Shown here in pieces: positions 35,700-45,614 of a DNA stretch of 59,829 bases; the first letter of the stretch is position 1; the number at the start of each line of letters is the position of its first letter. Source of the stretch: Melioribacter roseus. Lineage in GTDB: Bacteria; Bacteroidota; Ignavibacteria; Ignavibacteriales; Melioribacteraceae. The notes beneath the pieces were generated by a model. That model was not told the DNA's origin, made no database searches, and saw nothing but the letters and a program-made list of their open reading frames with translations. The stretch is taken from NCBI GenBank assembly GCA_020722005.1, contig DYLP01000014.1:1-59829 (forward strand). The letters run 5' to 3'. Made by a program: the position numbers and the translations under genes.

Positions 35700-36248
35700 A
35701 TGAGAATTATATCCGGAAGATTCAAAGGCAGAACGGTTAAATTTCCTAAATCGAAATTGGTAAGGCCAACAACCGACAGGGTTAAAGAATCGATATTTAA
35801 TTACCTGAGTAATATCATTGATTTCGGAAATATTAAAGCGTGCGATATTTATGCCGGTTCCGGTTCGTTGGGACTCGAAGCCTTGAGCAGGGGTGCTGCG
35901 CTGGTTCATTTTGTGGAAAAAGATTTTTTCGTCTCAAAAGTTCTCAAGGAAAACATTGAATTGCTCGGAGTAGTGGATTGCACGCAAATATTCAGGACGG
36001 ACGCGCTTCGCTTTTCGAGTCAGAACTCGCACGAAGTTTACGATTTAATTTTAGCCGACCCTCCTTTCTTCAAAGACGATATTCATAAAGTTGTCAAAAA
36101 AATAATGGCTAACCAATTTTTGTCCGATACTGGAATTATGATAGTTGAACGGTCAGTTCAAACATACGATAAGGATAAAGTGGAGTTCGCATGCGAACCA
36201 ATAAAAAAAGTAGGCGACAGCTTAATTTATCAGTTTACTTTTCGATGA
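35700..36248 (+). CDS. rsmD: 16S rRNA (guanine966-N2)-methyltransferase RsmD
   Basis: Methylates G966 of 16S rRNA. MRIISGRFKGR opening, SAM loop DIYAGSGSLGLEALSRG (49-65) and catalytic DPPF (120-123). Start at ATG 35700, which overlaps nothing essential; an in-frame TTG at 35694 is the only alternative and lies inside the upstream gene's stop. Followed closely by coaD, a very common pairing. Confidence 0.93.
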   Translation: MRIISGRFKGRTVKFPKSKLVRPTTDRVKESIFNYLSNIIDFGNIKACDIYAGSGSLGLEALSRGAALVHFVEKDFFVSKVLKENIELLGVVDCTQIFRTDALRFSSQNSHEVYDLILADPPFFKDDIHKVVKKIMANQFLSDTGIMIVERSVQTYDKDKVEFACEPIKKVGDSLIYQFTFR

Positions 36249-36303
36249 CTTACGATTTTTTTATTATAATAGAATTATCGATTTTAAATTTGATGGATTT
36301 AAT

Positions 36304-36783
36304 ATGGCAAAAGTAATTTATCCTGGTACTTTCGACCCTGTTACAAATGGACATATCGATATAGTCAAGCGCGCTAGCGAATTGTTCGACGAAGTAGTTG
36401 TAACAGTTGCGAACAATCCGATGAAAACTGCGCTCTTCTCTGTCGAAGAACGACTGGAGATGCTTCGGGAAAGTCTTAAAGATTTTAGGAACGTTGCGGT
36501 AGATTCGTTTAATGGATTGGTTGTAGAGCACGCTAAAAATGTAGGTGCTATCGGAATCATAAGAGGGTTGAGAGCTGTGAGCGATTTCGAGTACGAGTTT
36601 CAAATGGCATTAATGAATCGCAAACTTGCCGGCGAGATAACTACAATTTTATTAATGCCGCATGATAAGTATACTTATCTGAATTCCACGATTGTGCGTA
36701 ATCTTGCTCAATTTCACGGGAATGTGTCCGATTTCGTCCCTCCGATAGTCGAGAAAAAATTGAAAGAGAAATTTGGTTATTAA
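36304..36783 (+). CDS. coaD: Phosphopantetheine adenylyltransferase
   Basis: Fourth step of coenzyme A synthesis. N-terminal YPGTFDPVTNGH (nucleotidyltransferase TxGH-type site, His17), RGLRAVSDFEYEFQMALMN and the C-terminal STIVRNLAQFHG (phosphate contact). Length 159 is standard. It ends 3 bases before the stop of the convergent symporter gene, so no terminator fits between them. Confidence 0.97.
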   Translation: MAKVIYPGTFDPVTNGHIDIVKRASELFDEVVVTVANNPMKTALFSVEERLEMLRESLKDFRNVAVDSFNGLVVEHAKNVGAIGIIRGLRAVSDFEYEFQMALMNRKLAGEITTILLMPHDKYTYLNSTIVRNLAQFHGNVSDFVPPIVEKKLKEKFGY

Positions 36784-36786
36784 TTA

Positions 36787-38904
36787 TCACATTTCTTTCT
36801 CGCCATAGAGAATTTTTCCTTCGACAAACAAACCCGACTCAAGATGACGTTTCCGAATGTAGACGATGCCGTCTTCAGTGTGTGGTTCTCCATAAACAGT
36901 ATGAACAGATTTCAAGCCGCCTAAATATTTACGTGCGTCGCATAGATAAACCAGGTCACCTGGATGAGCTTCCATTTTGTGCATATCTCTTTGGGAAAAA
37001 CTAATTATATCTTCATTATCGTCAGTAATTAATTTCCAGTGTACAAAAACTTTTTCACCTTCGCGCTCATTTAATTTCCGTCCTTTGAAATATTCTTTCG
37101 CCTTATGAATCGACCAGATTGTTAATCCAGTCGTTTGAGCTTCGGGGTCGTATTTCACATAATGAGTTGTAATTAGTGCCACGAAGAAAGACATTATAAT
37201 CGAAAGCGAAAAAAGTACTTCTACGGAGGCAACATCGAGTCGTAATAACGTTACGAGAATGTCGGTAATAACCACAATAGTACTGAATGCAATCATACCG
37301 TATATAATTAAATTATGTCGCTTGTTTTTATAAATTCTCGCCGATAACTTTTTAAGTTGATGCTGAAAGAGAGTAACCAGAACGGCTAATGCTCCGCATA
37401 CAATCAGATTGTAAAGAGCGCTAATATAAGTATATGGATGTACGGGATCGAACGGAGTGCCGTGGGCGATCGGTCGAATCAATTCATACGGAAAGCGATT
37501 GCCCAGCAGCATAAGCGAAATTCCTCCAATTACTGTAGTGACCAATCCGGCGGGTGTATATTTTTTCCAGAAAGCCCCCAGGAAAATTGCAATCATCAAA
37601 GGCGGTGTTAGAGTAGCGTGAAAAAATGCATGTGCCTGATAAATTGTGGGATATGAAACAAACGCATAGACCGCCAGAACACCCAGAAAAGTAAACGCAA
37701 CCGTAGAAAGTCTTGCTACAAACATGGCTTTCTTTTCTTCAAGACGTTGACCCCTGTCTAATTTTTTCAACCAAATTCTGAGTGGCTCGTCGACATCATT
37801 GACGTAAATTGCAGAAGCTGCATTAAGTAGAGTGCTTACTGTCGACATTAAAGCAGCTGCTATGGCAGCTACGACAAATCCGAATACTCCCGGACCGGTC
37901 AATATATTTGCCACCACCACAAAAATCGTATCGGGATTGGTATTCGGTGGTAAAATATTGGGATTCATTTCCGAGATTGCTTTTGCTACCCATCCGCCGC
38001 CACCAACAACTACTGCCGATATTGGCAGCATGAACAATATGTTCGCTGCAGCAGCTTTTCTACCTTCGTGTACGTTTTTAGTAGCCATGAATCTCATTAT
38101 AAGTCCCATATTCATAAACAGGAATCCAACCGAACCTGCAATCGCATCTTCCCAGAAGGTTCCTACTGAATTGAATTCAGCAGGCGAGTTATAACCCGCA
38201 AAAGGTAGTTTCCAGCTTGTAGGCAATAAATTCCACAATGAATTCCATCCACCGACGTATGAAATACCGAGAAAGAATACGAGCAAACCTGCAAAGATCA
38301 ACATCGTTCCCTGAACAAGATCAGTAAAGATAACCGCCGTTTGCCCGCCAAAAGTTATATAGGCACCTGTAATAATCGCAGTAACCCAAATTAATCCCAT
38401 TAAAGTAACATGAAAATTTATGCCGAATATTGACATCGATTCGGGCATCAAAGGCAATATTGCTTTTCCCATTGTAAGAAAACCAATTCCAACGTAACCT
38501 ATTAAGTAGAGTAGCTGAAGAATTGTAACCAGAAATCTTGCAGCGGGCGAAAACCTTCTTTCGAAATATTCTGGTATCGACCTGATTTTTGAATAGATAA
38601 TAATTGGCAACCATCCAAACATGAAGAGAGGTACGAAGAACCAATCATTGATATACGACATTGAAGAAGAAAAGCCGTATTTGAATCCCATTGCGGAATA
38701 TTTAACAAAGCTGTGGCTGCTAATACCTGTGGCAACAATTGACATGGCGATAAGCCACCAGCTAAAACGTCGTCCGCCGAAGAAAAAATCGTTTGTGTCT
38801 TTGTTATATTTTGCGAAATAAGATCCAAAAAGGAGCATTGTAATCATGTAAACGACCAGAACAATCCAGTCGGTCTGAGTTCCGATATTAGTAATGTTAT
38901 TCAT
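36787..38904 (-). CDS. Sodium/solute symporter family (SSS) transporter with C-terminal cytoplasmic domain
   Basis: Start set at ATG 38904 (MNNITNIGTQTDW), which has GAGAAC upstream; the longer frame to 38931 starts with TTG. About 14 membrane helices, beginning DWIVLVVYMITMLLFG, with the SSS features FFGGRRFSWWLIAMSI and the KYSAMGFKYGFSSSMS helix. After the last helix about 100 residues of soluble sequence (HKAKEYFKGRKLNE to GKILYGEKEM) form an extra C-terminal domain rather like a small regulatory module. 705 residues, longer than the usual 450-550. Substrate unknown. Seven bases from its 71-aa partner. Confidence 0.9.
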   Translation of the reverse strand: MNNITNIGTQTDWIVLVVYMITMLLFGSYFAKYNKDTNDFFFGGRRFSWWLIAMSIVATGISSHSFVKYSAMGFKYGFSSSMSYINDWFFVPLFMFGWLPIIIYSKIRSIPEYFERRFSPAARFLVTILQLLYLIGYVGIGFLTMGKAILPLMPESMSIFGINFHVTLMGLIWVTAIITGAYITFGGQTAVIFTDLVQGTMLIFAGLLVFFLGISYVGGWNSLWNLLPTSWKLPFAGYNSPAEFNSVGTFWEDAIAGSVGFLFMNMGLIMRFMATKNVHEGRKAAAANILFMLPISAVVVGGGGWVAKAISEMNPNILPPNTNPDTIFVVVANILTGPGVFGFVVAAIAAALMSTVSTLLNAASAIYVNDVDEPLRIWLKKLDRGQRLEEKKAMFVARLSTVAFTFLGVLAVYAFVSYPTIYQAHAFFHATLTPPLMIAIFLGAFWKKYTPAGLVTTVIGGISLMLLGNRFPYELIRPIAHGTPFDPVHPYTYISALYNLIVCGALAVLVTLFQHQLKKLSARIYKNKRHNLIIYGMIAFSTIVVITDILVTLLRLDVASVEVLFSLSIIMSFFVALITTHYVKYDPEAQTTGLTIWSIHKAKEYFKGRKLNEREGEKVFVHWKLITDDNEDIISFSQRDMHKMEAHPGDLVYLCDARKYLGGLKSVHTVYGEPHTEDGIVYIRKRHLESGLFVEGKILYGEKEM

Positions 38905-38911
38905 ATTGTTC

Positions 38912-39127
38912 TCATAAATATAGTGCGGCAATAATTAGAAAGGCATGAAGAGCCATAAAATAGAAATACCCAAATATTAAAGCTTTCCACCAGAAACGAT
39001 GGCGTTTTTGTCGCATGTCGAGTGCTTTGGATTTACGGATAATTATTAAACCCATTAAAAAGAAAATTCCGCCACCCACATAGAGATAGATAAAAGGCAG
39101 CCAGGTGTTCATAAAATCGAGTTTCAT
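38912..39127 (-). CDS. Small two-helix membrane protein, likely symporter partner
   Basis: A 71-residue protein with two membrane helices (FIYLYVGGGIFFLMGLIII and ALIFGYFYFMALHAFLIIAALYL) joined by a very basic loop (RKSKALDMRQKRHRFWWK). It is read in the same direction and ends 7 bases before the SSS symporter ATG. Small two-helix partners are known for other SSS transporters (for example YhdT with PanF, YjcH with ActP), so an accessory-subunit role is a reasonable inference; the sequence itself is not recognised. Confidence 0.65.
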   Translation of the reverse strand: MKLDFMNTWLPFIYLYVGGGIFFLMGLIIIRKSKALDMRQKRHRFWWKALIFGYFYFMALHAFLIIAALYL

Positions 39128-39311
39128 GTCTAAAACCTTTAAAAATCGTCCTTCAAGTTAGAACGCTTTAAAATTAATCGCAAATTAATTTTGGGTGATC
39201 CTTTCAAATTTTGAATTGTTTCAAGGCAATAAAATGATTGCTTTTAAGTTGATGTGTATCTAAATTAACCTTCTAAAATTAATTTATTTCTTAAAACGGA
39301 GGTTGTCTTAT

Positions 39312-41402
39312 ATGGCTATGATGGCACGGATGAGGAGTTTAGCTCCGTGGTTCATCCTATTGGTTGGCGGTTTGTTTGTTCTCTTTATGGTTATTTCGGA
39401 TTCACGTGTCCTCGAGTTTCTGGGACAGCGCTCACAAAACGTTGGCTCGATTAATGGAGAAAGTATTTCTTATCAGGAATTTTCCAATATGGTTGATAGA
39501 GCCCGTCAAAACCAGGAAAAAGCTACCGGTCAATCAATTGATGAAAACCAGATGGATTTTTTCAGAGACCAGGTGTGGGATGCTCTGGTTACTCAAAAAT
39601 TAATCGACGAAAAAATTAAAGAATATGGAATAGTTGTCACGGATGATGAAGTAAGAGAGGCTTTGCTGGGTCCTAATCCACCCGCAGAACTGAGACAACA
39701 GTTTACCGATACAACAGGAACTTTCAACAGGCAATTGTATGAACAGGCTATGAGAGATCCGCGTAATAAAGAAATCGTACTCTATTACGAAGATTTGATT
39801 AGAGAACAATTAAAACAACGCAAACTACAGGATTATCTCTTTGCTTCTCTTATTGTAAGCGAAGAGGAAATTAAAGACGCTTTCATTAAACAGAACATAA
39901 AAATGAAAGCCGATTATATTCAGTTGAATCCAAATATAATTCCCGATAAAGACGTTAAAGTAACAGACGATGAACTCAGAGAATATTACGAACAGAATAA
40001 AAAAGATTTCAAGATTGAACCCGCAAGGAAAATTAAATACGTTCTTTTCCGCAGGGTCCCTTCGAAGCAGGATTCGCTCGGTATTAAAAATAATCTCGAA
40101 GCAATAGTCGCGAAACTGAAAGACGATACAGCTTCTTTTAAATCCTATGTGGAAATCTACTCCGATATACCTTACTCCAGAGATACCGTATCATTAACTT
40201 CTATTCCCGTTGAAGCTCAGAACCTGATTTATAATAGCAATGTAGGAGATATAATCGGTCCGGTTGCAACAAGTCAGGGGTACATTATATATCGTATTGT
40301 AGAAAAAATAAACAGCAGCAATCCGGTAGTAAGAGCTTCGCATATTCTAGTGCGTTCATCTGCAAATGATAGCGAAGATTTGAAGAAAGCAAACGAAATT
40401 TATAATCAATTGATAAACGGCGCTGATTTTGCAAGTCTGTCCAGAGAAAAATCCCAAGACCCTGGCAGTGCGTCACGTGGTGGCGATCTGGGTTGGTTTG
40501 GTAAGGGACAAATGGTAAAAGAGTTCGAAGATGCCTGTTTCAAAGGTCAAATTGGAGTGGTTCAAAAACCCGTTAAAACCAATTACGGTTACCATATAAT
40601 CAAAGTAACTGGAAAAACAAACACAGAGTATGTAATTGAAAAAATTGTTAATCGAATTCAAATGTCCGCTTCGTCTTTGGATGACTTATATCAAAGTGCA
40701 TCCGATTTTTCCTACATTGCGAAAGAAAACGGTTTCGAGTCGGAAGCAAAATTGGTGAACTATAACGTTGTTGAAACGCCTCCATTCTATGAAGGAAGTC
40801 AATTTATTCCAGGACTTGGTGGTAACAGGGCTCTTGTAAAGTGGGCATTCGAAAACAACGTCGGAGAAATAAGCGACGTTTACAAAGTGCCAGCCGGTTA
40901 TATAGTGGCAATGGTTTCCGATAAAATCAAAGCAGGATTTAAAGAATTCGACGAAGTTAAAGATATTGTCCGCAATCGTGTCTTACGCGAAAAGAAATTC
41001 GAAAAAGCTATGTCGATTGCCGAAAAAATCCGTGCTCGCGTAGGCGACAACGGCAATCCTGAAGTCGCTATGGAAGTATGGGGCGGAGTCCGTATCGATA
41101 CTACCGGCGAATTTACTGCTGCATCTACAATTCCGAGATTAGGACAAGAATTTACGGTTACCGAATATTGTCTCAAAGGCAAACTGAATAAATGGTCGAA
41201 TCCAATTAAAGGCAACAACGGCGTATATCTTATTAACATAAAATACAGAACGCAATTTTCGCCCGAAACTTATCAACTACAAAAGAATGGCTTGGCAATA
41301 CAACTGCTTAACAGAAAGAAAAATACTTTTCTAAGTCAGTGGATCCAGAAATTAAAGGAGGAAGCTGACATAGTCGATAATCGTCATCTATTTTTTAGAT
41401 AA
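39312..41402 (+). CDS. PpiD/SurA-like periplasmic peptidyl-prolyl isomerase chaperone
   Basis: Membrane-anchored folding factor for exported proteins. N-terminal cytoplasmic stub and membrane helix ([20 protein letters not shown], about residues 10-30), then a PpiD/SurA N-terminal chaperone domain ([19 protein letters not shown]) and a parvulin domain (about 335-436: [41 protein letters not shown]). I choose ATG 39312 because GGAGG lies 9 bases upstream; the TTG at 39303 falls within that spacer. Long C-terminal part also helical. Stands alone; a perfect inverted repeat begins 11 bases after its stop. Confidence 0.9.
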   Translation: MAMMARMRSLAPWFILLVGGLFVLFMVISDSRVLEFLGQRSQNVGSINGESISYQEFSNMVDRARQNQEKATGQSIDENQMDFFRDQVWDALVTQKLIDEKIKEYGIVVTDDEVREALLGPNPPAELRQQFTDTTGTFNRQLYEQAMRDPRNKEIVLYYEDLIREQLKQRKLQDYLFASLIVSEEEIKDAFIKQNIKMKADYIQLNPNIIPDKDVKVTDDELREYYEQNKKDFKIEPARKIKYVLFRRVPSKQDSLGIKNNLEAIVAKLKDDTASFKSYVEIYSDIPYSRDTVSLTSIPVEAQNLIYNSNVGDIIGPVATSQGYIIYRIVEKINSSNPVVRASHILVRSSANDSEDLKKANEIYNQLINGADFASLSREKSQDPGSASRGGDLGWFGKGQMVKEFEDACFKGQIGVVQKPVKTNYGYHIIKVTGKTNTEYVIEKIVNRIQMSASSLDDLYQSASDFSYIAKENGFESEAKLVNYNVVETPPFYEGSQFIPGLGGNRALVKWAFENNVGEISDVYKVPAGYIVAMVSDKIKAGFKEFDEVKDIVRNRVLREKKFEKAMSIAEKIRARVGDNGNPEVAMEVWGGVRIDTTGEFTAASTIPRLGQEFTVTEYCLKGKLNKWSNPIKGNNGVYLINIKYRTQFSPETYQLQKNGLAIQLLNRKKNTFLSQWIQKLKEEADIVDNRHLFFR

Positions 41403-41412
41403 TTTTAACTAA

Positions 41413-41498
41413 GGTGACTAAAAAGTAATGTTTATATAAGCCGTGAATTCCTCTGATTATTTACGAGTTTATTCTTGAAAAATTACTTTTTAGTCACC
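41413..41498. repeat. Perfect 17-bp inverted repeat with 52-base loop
   Basis: GGTGACTAAAAAGTAAT (41413-41429) and its exact reverse complement ATTACTTTTTAGTCACC (41482-41498). T-rich sequence follows on the plus strand (CTTTTTTTATCC). Located after the PpiD-like gene and before an outer-membrane protein gene. The loop is long for an ordinary terminator. No flanking direct repeat was found, so whether it is a terminator, a remnant of a small mobile element or a regulatory hairpin is open. Confidence 0.7.
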
Positions 41499-41547
41499 CT
41501 TTTTTTATCCTTTCTATTTTTCCCTCAATGGTTTATTTTTATTCTCG

Positions 41548-42246
41548 ATGAAACACCTGATAATCATATTAATAGCATTGGCTATTCCCGTCGAAGCTCA
41601 AATTTCGGAAATTTCATTTACAGGCAATTATACTACTACGTCGAAATTGTTTTTGAATTCTGAATTATCAGATACTGAAATGAAGTCTGTTTATCAGGAA
41701 TTAAACGATATTTATAGCTTTGGAGTAGAAATACATTACAGAATATCTGAATCTGTCGAGTTCGCTCTGGCATTCGAAATGCTTCGCAAGACAATCACAA
41801 GAGATGACTTCAACCTTAATGGAACAGCTATATCGATCGAAGAAGGATACAAAGTCTTTCCAGTTGGTCTCAGTATTTATTATCGACTTCCTTTTTCGTC
41901 GAATAAGTTTAAGTTTTTTATGGGCGGAGGATTCGGAATTTATGCTGGGAAAATGATTCGCAACGTTTTAAATGTATCGACGAAAGATGCAAGATTCAAT
42001 ATTGACTTTGGAATCCAGGCTTCGCTGGGAATCGATTATTTTATAAACGATAGGATAGCTGTGAGGGGACATATCATTTTCAGAGACCCTGAAATTAAAT
42101 TGAAAAATAAGTACAGCGACACATTCGTGAATTATGAAGGAAGGATTTATTTGCTTCCGGAAGAGTATACTACAAAGGTAAATGTCGACGGCATAACATT
42201 CGGTATCGGCATAGTCATAAATACTGTTGCACTAATGCCTTTCTGA
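41548..42246 (+). CDS. Outer-membrane beta-barrel protein
   Basis: A 232-residue exported protein: signal peptide (MKHLIIILIALAIPVEAQ) followed by alternating amphipathic strands (VEFALAFEML, LSIYYRLPF, FKFFMGGGFGIYAGK, FNIDFGIQASLGIDYF, VDGITFGIGIVI), the pattern of an 8-strand OmpA-like/porin-type barrel. No named family is recognised. It lies between the PpiD-like chaperone (a folding factor for such proteins) and the aroK gene, with the 86-base inverted repeat between the first two. Confidence 0.75.
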   Translation: MKHLIIILIALAIPVEAQISEISFTGNYTTTSKLFLNSELSDTEMKSVYQELNDIYSFGVEIHYRISESVEFALAFEMLRKTITRDDFNLNGTAISIEEGYKVFPVGLSIYYRLPFSSNKFKFFMGGGFGIYAGKMIRNVLNVSTKDARFNIDFGIQASLGIDYFINDRIAVRGHIIFRDPEIKLKNKYSDTFVNYEGRIYLLPEEYTTKVNVDGITFGIGIVINTVALMPF

Positions 42247-42309
42247 TTGATTAACTATTTCTCGTAAGTTGCTTATATTTCGAACCAGTAAAAAGTGATA
42301 ATTTGAAAG

Positions 42310-42858
42310 ATGGTTATTTATCTTACAGGTTTCATGGCAAGCGGCAAAAGTACGATAGGTCCCATACTGGCGAATGTGCTGGGTCTCGACTTTTTTGACC
42401 TCGACGATGAAATAATTAAACGGGAAGAAATGTCGATAGTTGATATATTCGAAAAAAAGGGTGAAACCTATTTCCGAAATGTCGAAACCCAGCTTTTGAA
42501 AGAAATATCGCATAACGACCATGCTATTATATCGCTCGGGGGGGGGACAATTACTTTTAATGAAAATTTAAAATTCATGAAGGAACATGGCTTGGTAGTA
42601 TATCTTAAAGTAGATATAGAAACTCTCTATAACAGATTAAAAAACAAAACGGATAGACCGCTATTCAAAGATCTTGTATTGAATGATTATAGCAGGGAAG
42701 AATTTATAAAAAGAATAAATAAGTTGTTCGACAAACGAAGTTATTATTATGAACAGGCTGATTTAACAATTGTTTGCGACTCGCGACCTGTTGGTCTTAC
42801 AGTTGACAGAATTGCCCAACAGATTCAAAGGAAAATAAATGAAAAAAATAAACATTGA
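42310..42858 (+). CDS. aroK: Shikimate kinase
   Basis: Phosphorylates shikimate in aromatic amino acid and menaquinone precursor synthesis. Walker A GFMASGKST (7-15), DLDDEI, the shikimate-binding FRNVETQLLKE, and the LID region RPL. Length 182 is normal. The stop overlaps the aroB start by 20 bases (ATG at 42839). A TATATTTC sequence at 42274-42281 resembles the local -7 box. Confidence 0.94.
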   Translation: MVIYLTGFMASGKSTIGPILANVLGLDFFDLDDEIIKREEMSIVDIFEKKGETYFRNVETQLLKEISHNDHAIISLGGGTITFNENLKFMKEHGLVVYLKVDIETLYNRLKNKTDRPLFKDLVLNDYSREEFIKRINKLFDKRSYYYEQADLTIVCDSRPVGLTVDRIAQQIQRKINEKNKH

Positions 42859-43936
42859 TGCTCCTTCCAAAAATTACGGCGTTTTTATCGGGAACAACGT
42901 TTTTAATAAGTATGCTTCAAAAATTAGTTCACTTTCAGAAAATAATGACTCAATAATTATAGTCGACTCGAAAGTATACGAACTTCACAAAGAAAAAATA
43001 AAACATTTGTTACAAAGAGTTAAAGGAATCTCAGTTGTATATAAATTCAAAGCTAATGAAAAAAATAAATCCTTCGAGAGCATGAAGAAAATTTTCGATT
43101 TAATGCTGCGTAAAAAAATGGGAAGGAACACTTTATTGATAGCAGTCGGAGGTGGCATAACGGGGGATCTGGGTGGTTTTGCAGCTTCGGTTTATGCACG
43201 AGGAATTCGTTATATTCATATTCCAACTACTCTGCTTGCAATGGTCGACAGTGCAATAGGCGGCAAAACAGGCATCAATTACGGTCAAACAAAAAATATT
43301 ATCGGCACGTTTTATCAGCCCGAATCAGTACTGATTGATACGGAATTTATTAAAACTCTTCCTCGGGAAGAAATACTGTGTGGGCTCGGCGAAGTAATTA
43401 AATACGGTTTACTCATTGGCGACAATTTTTTTAATTACGTGGCAGGAAATTATCACAAGGCTTTTGACTATAACGAAACTTTTCTCAATAAAATAATCCA
43501 TGAATCTGTTTCGTTCAAAGGAAGCACGGTTGAAAAGGACGAAAAAGAAAAAACCGGATTGAGAAAAATTCTAAATCTCGGGCACACTTTTGCACATGCA
43601 ATCGAAGTCGAACAAAATCACAAAATCAAACACGGCATGGCTGTAATTGCAGGTATTGGATGTGCTTTGCATCTTTCGAATAAGCTGGGACTGATGAACG
43701 ATAAATATCTTGAAAACTATCTTTCGTTGATTATCGAATTCAGAGACGAAATAAAATTGAAAAAATATAATTCCGAGTCAATCTATAATATTATGCTTCG
43801 TGACAAAAAAAATAAAAAAGGTTCAATTAATTTTGTGTTAATCGAAAAAGCGGGCAAACTGGTAATTGATGCAGAAGCCGATAAGATGGCTGTACTCAAC
43901 TCGATTAAAAATGGTCTTCAATACTTTGAAGTATAA
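42839..43936 (+). CDS. aroB: 3-Dehydroquinate synthase
   Basis: Makes the carbocycle of the shikimate pathway with NAD and zinc. AVGGGITGDLGGFAASVYARGI, HIPTTLLAMVDSAIGGKTGINYG and the metal-binding LNLGHTFAHAIE with HGMAVIAG are present. Length 365. Coupled to aroK by a 20-base overlap. Chorismate from this pathway also feeds the men operon. Confidence 0.96.
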   Translation: MKKINIDAPSKNYGVFIGNNVFNKYASKISSLSENNDSIIIVDSKVYELHKEKIKHLLQRVKGISVVYKFKANEKNKSFESMKKIFDLMLRKKMGRNTLLIAVGGGITGDLGGFAASVYARGIRYIHIPTTLLAMVDSAIGGKTGINYGQTKNIIGTFYQPESVLIDTEFIKTLPREEILCGLGEVIKYGLLIGDNFFNYVAGNYHKAFDYNETFLNKIIHESVSFKGSTVEKDEKEKTGLRKILNLGHTFAHAIEVEQNHKIKHGMAVIAGIGCALHLSNKLGLMNDKYLENYLSLIIEFRDEIKLKKYNSESIYNIMLRDKKNKKGSINFVLIEKAGKLVIDAEADKMAVLNSIKNGLQYFEV

Positions 43937-43942
43937 TTGTAA

Positions 43943-45601
43943 ATGAAAAAAATTCTGATATTGTTGTTAATTGTGTCAGGAATAATTCCCGCAGAATCGA
44001 AAAGAGAAACTCGCGCTGTATGGCTGGCAACAAACCATCGTCTCGACTGGCCTCCTGCAACGTATGACATCGATATTCAGAAAAATACATTAATTGAAAT
44101 TTTCGATTCGATAAAAGCAAAAAAACTAAATACGGTTTACTTCCAGGTCAGAAGCAACGGAATGGTTATGTTCAATTCTTCTTACGACCCGCCAAGTCCT
44201 TACATTTCATCGGGATTTGATGTACTTGCTTTTGCAACAGAAGAGGCTCATAAGAGAGGACTCGAAATTCACGCATGGATTAATGCCGTTCAGGTTTTTG
44301 CTACAAATTCTATGACAATTGATTCAAACCACATTGCAGTTAGAAAACCAGAATGGATTTTAAAATATAAAGATGAAAACAACACTTCACTGTGGTTAGA
44401 CATAGGACGTCCGGAGGTCAGAAATTATCTTAATAATCTGGTTATGGAATTAATTGAAAAATATGATATTGACGGAATTCAACTCGATTATATAAGGTAT
44501 CCAGGTAACAATATTAGCGACGACTCTTCTTATTACAATTATGGCAGAAATAAAAATCGCGATGAATGGCGCAGAAACAATGTGACGGAATTGATTGAAC
44601 AGATCTATAAAAATGTAAAATCAAAAAAGCCATACGTTAAAGTTGGCGCCACTCCAATTGGCATCTACAAAAACCTTGACGGAATGTACGGCTGGGAAGG
44701 TTATTCCCAGGTTTATCAGGATTCGCGGGAATGGTTGCGCAGGGGCATTCTCGATTATATTGCTCCCCAGATCTACTGGTCTTTTGAAGACCAAACTTCA
44801 TTCGATAAAATTGCACGCGAATGGGTCAATAAATCGTACGGGAAAGACGTAGTAGTTGGAATAGCGGCTTATAAACCGGAAGTAAAAGGAGTGATAAATA
44901 GAATGGTCAATTTTTCCAGAGATATCGGCGCTGCTGGCATTGCGTTTTTCCGGTACTCGAACATTAAGGAAATCCGCATTGAATCGTTTACAAACATTTC
45001 TATTCCACAAAAAGTTGATGGGATGGGTATATTTAACAATTTTCACCTATCAGCTTTTACCGCCGAATATTCAAAAAAATCGAGCTCGATAGAATTGAAA
45101 TGGCAAAAAAATACCAATACTGTTTCTGATATCAATTATTTTGCAATTTATTGCCTGCCCGATTCGAGTTCACTTTTAAGCAACGATTATTTAATCGATA
45201 TTATTCCAGCTGAAAATAATTCTTACAGCCTGGAGATTACCCGTTTGAAATTTCAACGTTGCTACTTTGCAATTACGTCCCTCAACAGATATTGGCTGGA
45301 AAGTAATCGAGATTCACATCTGCCATCTTTCGATTTATTTGGAGTCTCGAGCGACATTCTGACAAAAGAACAAAAGCCTTTGCTTGTTAAAGGTAGCGAC
45401 GGCACTATTAAATTGCTTTTGTACAGTAAAGAAAGTGATACAATTAAAGTCGAATATAAATCAATAGATACAAATCTAATTAAAGAATACATTTTGGAAT
45501 CAGGTAAAAATATAATTGTGGAGAAAAACGTGCCGACAGGTTTGAATCATATAATTATAACCTTTAAAAAGTCGAATAAAAAAAACGAACTAAAATTCTA
45601 A
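43943..45601 (+). CDS. GHL10-family glycoside-hydrolase-like exported protein
   Basis: Exported (signal peptide MKKILILLLIVSGIIPAES) 552-residue protein with the GHL10 (YngK-like) TIM-barrel at about 20-330: RAVWLATNHRLDWPP, EEAHKRGLEIHAWINAVQVF, YDIDGIQLDYIRYPG, YIAPQIYWS and VVGIAAYK. The Asp/Tyr-rich IQLDYIRYPG strand is diagnostic. Some homologues act on peptidoglycan-linked or other glycans; the substrate here is not known. The C-terminal about 200 residues look like fibronectin-type beta modules. Seven bases after aroB. Confidence 0.85.
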   Translation: MKKILILLLIVSGIIPAESKRETRAVWLATNHRLDWPPATYDIDIQKNTLIEIFDSIKAKKLNTVYFQVRSNGMVMFNSSYDPPSPYISSGFDVLAFATEEAHKRGLEIHAWINAVQVFATNSMTIDSNHIAVRKPEWILKYKDENNTSLWLDIGRPEVRNYLNNLVMELIEKYDIDGIQLDYIRYPGNNISDDSSYYNYGRNKNRDEWRRNNVTELIEQIYKNVKSKKPYVKVGATPIGIYKNLDGMYGWEGYSQVYQDSREWLRRGILDYIAPQIYWSFEDQTSFDKIAREWVNKSYGKDVVVGIAAYKPEVKGVINRMVNFSRDIGAAGIAFFRYSNIKEIRIESFTNISIPQKVDGMGIFNNFHLSAFTAEYSKKSSSIELKWQKNTNTVSDINYFAIYCLPDSSSLLSNDYLIDIIPAENNSYSLEITRLKFQRCYFAITSLNRYWLESNRDSHLPSFDLFGVSSDILTKEQKPLLVKGSDGTIKLLLYSKESDTIKVEYKSIDTNLIKEYILESGKNIIVEKNVPTGLNHIIITFKKSNKKNELKF

Positions 45602-45614
45602 AAAGAGATTGAAA

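Noticed and set aside
41475-41663. ORF of 62 aa starting inside the right arm of the inverted repeat
   Set aside because: It overlaps the outer-membrane protein gene in another frame, starts inside a hairpin and has no ribosome site.
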